14,977 nt of DNA. Origin: Bacteroidales bacterium. Lineage in GTDB: Bacteria > Bacteroidota > Bacteroidia > Bacteroidales > B18-G4. The notes under the pieces are model-generated. The model had not been told where the DNA came from. It saw only the letters and a list, made by a program, of their open reading frames with translations, and did no database searches. This document shows positions 12,131 to 14,977 of the stretch, piece after piece (within the stretch, counting starts at the first letter, position 1; each line of letters begins with the position of its first letter). The translations under genes and the position numbers were made by a program. The DNA is taken from the NCBI GenBank assembly GCA_023132505.1, contig JAGLYE010000015.1:1-14977 (forward strand), written 5' to 3'.

Positions 12131-14977
12131 ATGAAAAAAATAATTTGTACATATATAGCTACACTATTACTGAGCGTGATTGGTATCAGTGTTTTAGCCC
12201 AGGGGAATTATACACCTTACGACTACTATCCGGGCGTTATCAGGGAGTATAAGCCTGTGTATCAGGATGATTATCCCGGATGGGCAAAAATGCTTTATGA
12301 TTTTCCTGTTAACTATAATGATATAACAGAGAAATTTGAAACCTATATGCAGCAATATCCCGGTGAAAAAACCCCGATAACAAGGTATTTCAAAATCTGG
12401 AGCAGGGCTGTTGAAGCATATTCCATGGCTGACGGCAGTATCCGTATTCCTGATGTTGATTCATATTACCAACAACTGCGAGAAACCCAATTGGGAGTTC
12501 ACAAGAAAGATAGAGAACGAAATGAAGCAAACTGGACCTTCCTTGGCCCGAAGGAAACATTTTGGCTGAATGAATCAGGTGCCCCAAATGATCCGCTTTC
12601 CTGTCCCTGGCAGGTAAATGTATATTCCTTTGATGTTGCTTCAACTGATAATGATATTTTATTTTGTGGTACTGAAACCGGATTTGTAAATAAAACTTCT
12701 GATGGAGGGTTTAATTGGCATTTATTGTCGCCCGACTACCCCTTTGGAGGTGGTGTAACGGCTGTTGCTATCCATCCATCAAACTCTGATATCATATATG
12801 TATCTGCAGGCAACCAGGTACATAAAAGCAATGATGGAGGGCTGATTTGGGTGCCTCTGCTGCAAAGCGGAGAAATGTTCTATGCCAATCGCCTTAAAAT
12901 TGATGATGAAAACCCTCAAAAGATTATTTCGTCTTCATCTAGCGGTGTGCATTTAAGCACTGATGGTGGCAATACATGGACTGAAAAATGGACTGTTCCT
13001 TCCTGGGATATAGATATCAAACCCGATGATCATAATATCATATATGCCTTGAGCAAAAGCGGAAGTAATTTTGCACTTGTAATTTCTAATGATGGCGGAC
13101 AGAGCTTTAACCCCGAACCTTCATTTCCTTCTACAATCACTGAATCGAGTGGTGGCCTGCTGGCCGTTAGCCCGGCTGACCCAGACCTGCTTTTTGTTAT
13201 CATGCTCAGCGCTGATAATACTCCATATTTATACCTGGGGGATTTTAATAATGGAAACTGGACATGGAACCTTCTGGCCACTGGGCAGACTTCATCCTTT
13301 GGTATGAACAATGGCCAGGGATACTTTGACCTGGTACTGGATGTATCTCCCCTTGATCCCAATATCATCATGGTGGGTACTACAACTCTCTTTAAGAGCT
13401 TAAATGGAGGTGCGAGCTTCTCGGCAGTGGGAGGCTACTCAGGTAATTTTAGCATACATCCTGATATACAGGATATTAAAATGCTCCCGAATGGTGACAG
13501 CTGGGTGTCGACTGATGGGGGAATGAATCTTACAACCGATAATTTTTTGCTTCAATCCAATTACTTTGTCAGGGTGAACGGATTGATAGGCTCCGATATG
13601 TGGGGATTTGACCAGGGATGGAACGAAGATCTTGTGGTTGGCGGAAGGTATCATAATGGCAATACTGCCATTGCCGATTTTTATCAGCCCAAAGCCCTAC
13701 GCATGGGCGGTGCAGAATCCCCTACCGGTTGGGTGGTGCAGGGAAGAAGCCGTCATGCTGCCTTTAACGACCTTGGCAATGGCTGGATCTTGCCACCGAC
13801 AGCAGAATCAGAACCTGAAGGCCGCTTCATATTCAGTAAATACCCAAATATGGATGAATATGGCGGTAGGCGCGGAAACCTTGTAAGCCATCCTAATTAC
13901 TATGGCACTTTATACCTTGGAGAAGGCATGGGATTCTGGAAGAGTACCGACATGGGAACAAGCTATGACCTGCTACACACTTTTCCGAATAAAGTAAGAT
14001 ATTTACAGATCAGCTATAGCAACCCGCTGGTACTTTATGCAGACGTGATCAATTATGGCTTATACAGAAGTGATGATGGTGGCAATAGCTGGACTTTAAA
14101 ACCAGCCTTGTGCAATAGCCCAAACGGGACAAGCTACTGGAAAGGAAAATTATTTTTCGCCATCTCTCCGCATGATGAAAACCTGGTTTATGCCTGCTTG
14201 CAGAATGGCACATGGTCGGCAGATATCGGGAAAGTATTTCGCTCCACAGATGGTGGCGATAGCTGGGAAGATTGGACAGGAACACTTTCAGAATATACAA
14301 AGTGTATTTGTGTGCAGCCTTCCGGTATGCAATCAGAGATTGCGTATCTGTTTACTACATCCCGTGGGGGATCTGTTGCAGGAGTTTTTTATCGCCATGC
14401 AGGTATGGATGACTGGGCCTCTTTTGATACGGATTTCCCGGCGGGGATGTCGGTAAACCTGGCCATGCCCTTTTATAGGGATGGAAAGATCAGGGTTGCA
14501 GGAAATGCAGGAATATGGGAGTCTAACCTTATGGAGACTGAATTTGAACCTATTATAAACCCCTGGGTGGAACGTGATCATTTTAACTGCATGCTTGATA
14601 CGCTTTATTTCGATGACCATAGTATTATGAACCATCAGGGCGTCAGCTGGACCTGGAGCATCATACCGGAGCCTCTTTACATTGAAGATGTGAATATGAG
14701 AAACCCAAAAGTGGTTTTAGGGACCCCCGGATCATATAGTGTGGGACTTACAGTAAATAAGAACGGTGAGATTTATTCAAAAACCATCCCGGACATGATC
14801 ACCACCACCACATGCCCATCCATAGATGATTGCAGTAACCCGGCAGAGCTCCCAAAGGAAATGTGGGAATTGCTCTATGTAGACAGCGAAGAACTGAATT
14901 ATCCTGGTTTGGCAGTGATGAGCTTCGATAATGACCCAGAAACTATCTGGCATACGAGGTGGAGTACCGGCAGCGAC
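12131..14977 (+). CDS. Large secreted Asp-box beta-propeller protein with PKD-like and F5/8 type C domains (3' end outside window)
   Basis: The frame is open from ATG 12131 to the window end, 949 codons without a stop. Residues 1-25 are a signal peptide (KKIICTYIATLLLSVIGISVLA|Q). After a Tyr-rich segment and ANWTFLGPKE there are nine Asp-box-like turns, beginning at residues about 190, 233, 276, 319, 423, 460, 605, 647 and 705 (e.g. SDGGFNW, STDGGNTW, SDDGGNSW, STDGGDSW), each after a beta strand of the IIYVSAG type. This fits a sortilin/VPS10- or sialidase-like beta-propeller, perhaps two. Residues about 810-885 (VSWTWSIIPEP...LGTPGSYSVGLTVNKNG) look PKD-like. From about 911, MWELLYVDSEELNYPGLAVMSFDNDPETIWHTRWS is the beginning of an F5/8 type C (discoidin) carbohydrate-binding domain. 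It is probably surface-exposed or secreted. A C-terminal type IX secretion signal would be expected beyond the window. Enzyme activity is not shown; Asp boxes are structural. Confidence 0.85.
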   Translation, partial: MKKIICTYIATLLLSVIGISVLAQGNYTPYDYYPGVIREYKPVYQDDYPGWAKMLYDFPVNYNDITEKFETYMQQYPGEKTPITRYFKIWSRAVEAYSMADGSIRIPDVDSYYQQLRETQLGVHKKDRERNEANWTFLGPKETFWLNESGAPNDPLSCPWQVNVYSFDVASTDNDILFCGTETGFVNKTSDGGFNWHLLSPDYPFGGGVTAVAIHPSNSDIIYVSAGNQVHKSNDGGLIWVPLLQSGEMFYANRLKIDDENPQKIISSSSSGVHLSTDGGNTWTEKWTVPSWDIDIKPDDHNIIYALSKSGSNFALVISNDGGQSFNPEPSFPSTITESSGGLLAVSPADPDLLFVIMLSADNTPYLYLGDFNNGNWTWNLLATGQTSSFGMNNGQGYFDLVLDVSPLDPNIIMVGTTTLFKSLNGGASFSAVGGYSGNFSIHPDIQDIKMLPNGDSWVSTDGGMNLTTDNFLLQSNYFVRVNGLIGSDMWGFDQGWNEDLVVGGRYHNGNTAIADFYQPKALRMGGAESPTGWVVQGRSRHAAFNDLGNGWILPPTAESEPEGRFIFSKYPNMDEYGGRRGNLVSHPNYYGTLYLGEGMGFWKSTDMGTSYDLLHTFPNKVRYLQISYSNPLVLYADVINYGLYRSDDGGNSWTLKPALCNSPNGTSYWKGKLFFAISPHDENLVYACLQNGTWSADIGKVFRSTDGGDSWEDWTGTLSEYTKCICVQPSGMQSEIAYLFTTSRGGSVAGVFYRHAGMDDWASFDTDFPAGMSVNLAMPFYRDGKIRVAGNAGIWESNLMETEFEPIINPWVERDHFNCMLDTLYFDDHSIMNHQGVSWTWSIIPEPLYIEDVNMRNPKVVLGTPGSYSVGLTVNKNGEIYSKTIPDMITTTTCPSIDDCSNPAELPKEMWELLYVDSEELNYPGLAVMSFDNDPETIWHTRWSTGSD

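Overview
The window looks like a chromosomal segment of an anaerobic member of the Bacteroidetes, probably an uncultured Bacteroidales-type lineage. The signs are: signal peptides cleaved before Gln (A|Q), Bacteroidetes-type TAnnTTTG -7 promoter elements ahead of several genes, a large secreted Asp-box/PKD/discoidin protein, an ORF6N protein, a PIF1-like helicase with a C-terminal HRDC domain, and intergenic palindromes and heptamer repeats of a kind I associate with this phylum. Anaerobic life is inferred from an oxygen-sensitive glycyl radical enzyme with its own activase. There are no rRNA or tRNA genes, CRISPR arrays, insertion sequences or transposases that I can see.

Layout. 1-717 (+): the end of a secreted protein of unknown function. 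714-4081 (-): a short operon with a -7 promoter, a possible 24-codon leader ORF, a radical SAM activase and a glycyl radical enzyme. The enzyme keeps every active-site residue I can map from trans-4-hydroxy-L-proline dehydratase (HypD). Together the two would dehydrate free hydroxyproline to pyrroline-5-carboxylate, which a ProC-type reductase elsewhere in the genome could reduce to proline. 4195-6828 (-): a secreted glycoside-hydrolase-like protein fused to a shortened formylglycine-generating-enzyme (FGE) fold without its catalytic cysteines. 7002-9668 (+): an ORF6N protein and the helicase. 9834-11775 (+): two radical SAM proteins, one PflX-like and one of a CX4CX2C group. 12131-14977 (+): the start of a very large secreted beta-propeller protein that runs off the window.

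The most unusual content is the repeat population. Three short tandem arrays with unrelated sequences all have an exact 7-bp period. One lies inside hypD, where it adds a Gly/Arg/Asp-rich loop and keeps the frame. One supplies the start codon of a radical SAM gene, preceded by six ATG-stop pairs. One follows that gene's stop. Next to the last array is a 184-bp composite element with 21-bp inverted ends that are themselves palindromes, enclosing further hairpins. Two more elements of about 85 bp, with CCAC...GTGG ends, sit just after stop codons at 4101-4188 and 9680-9763.
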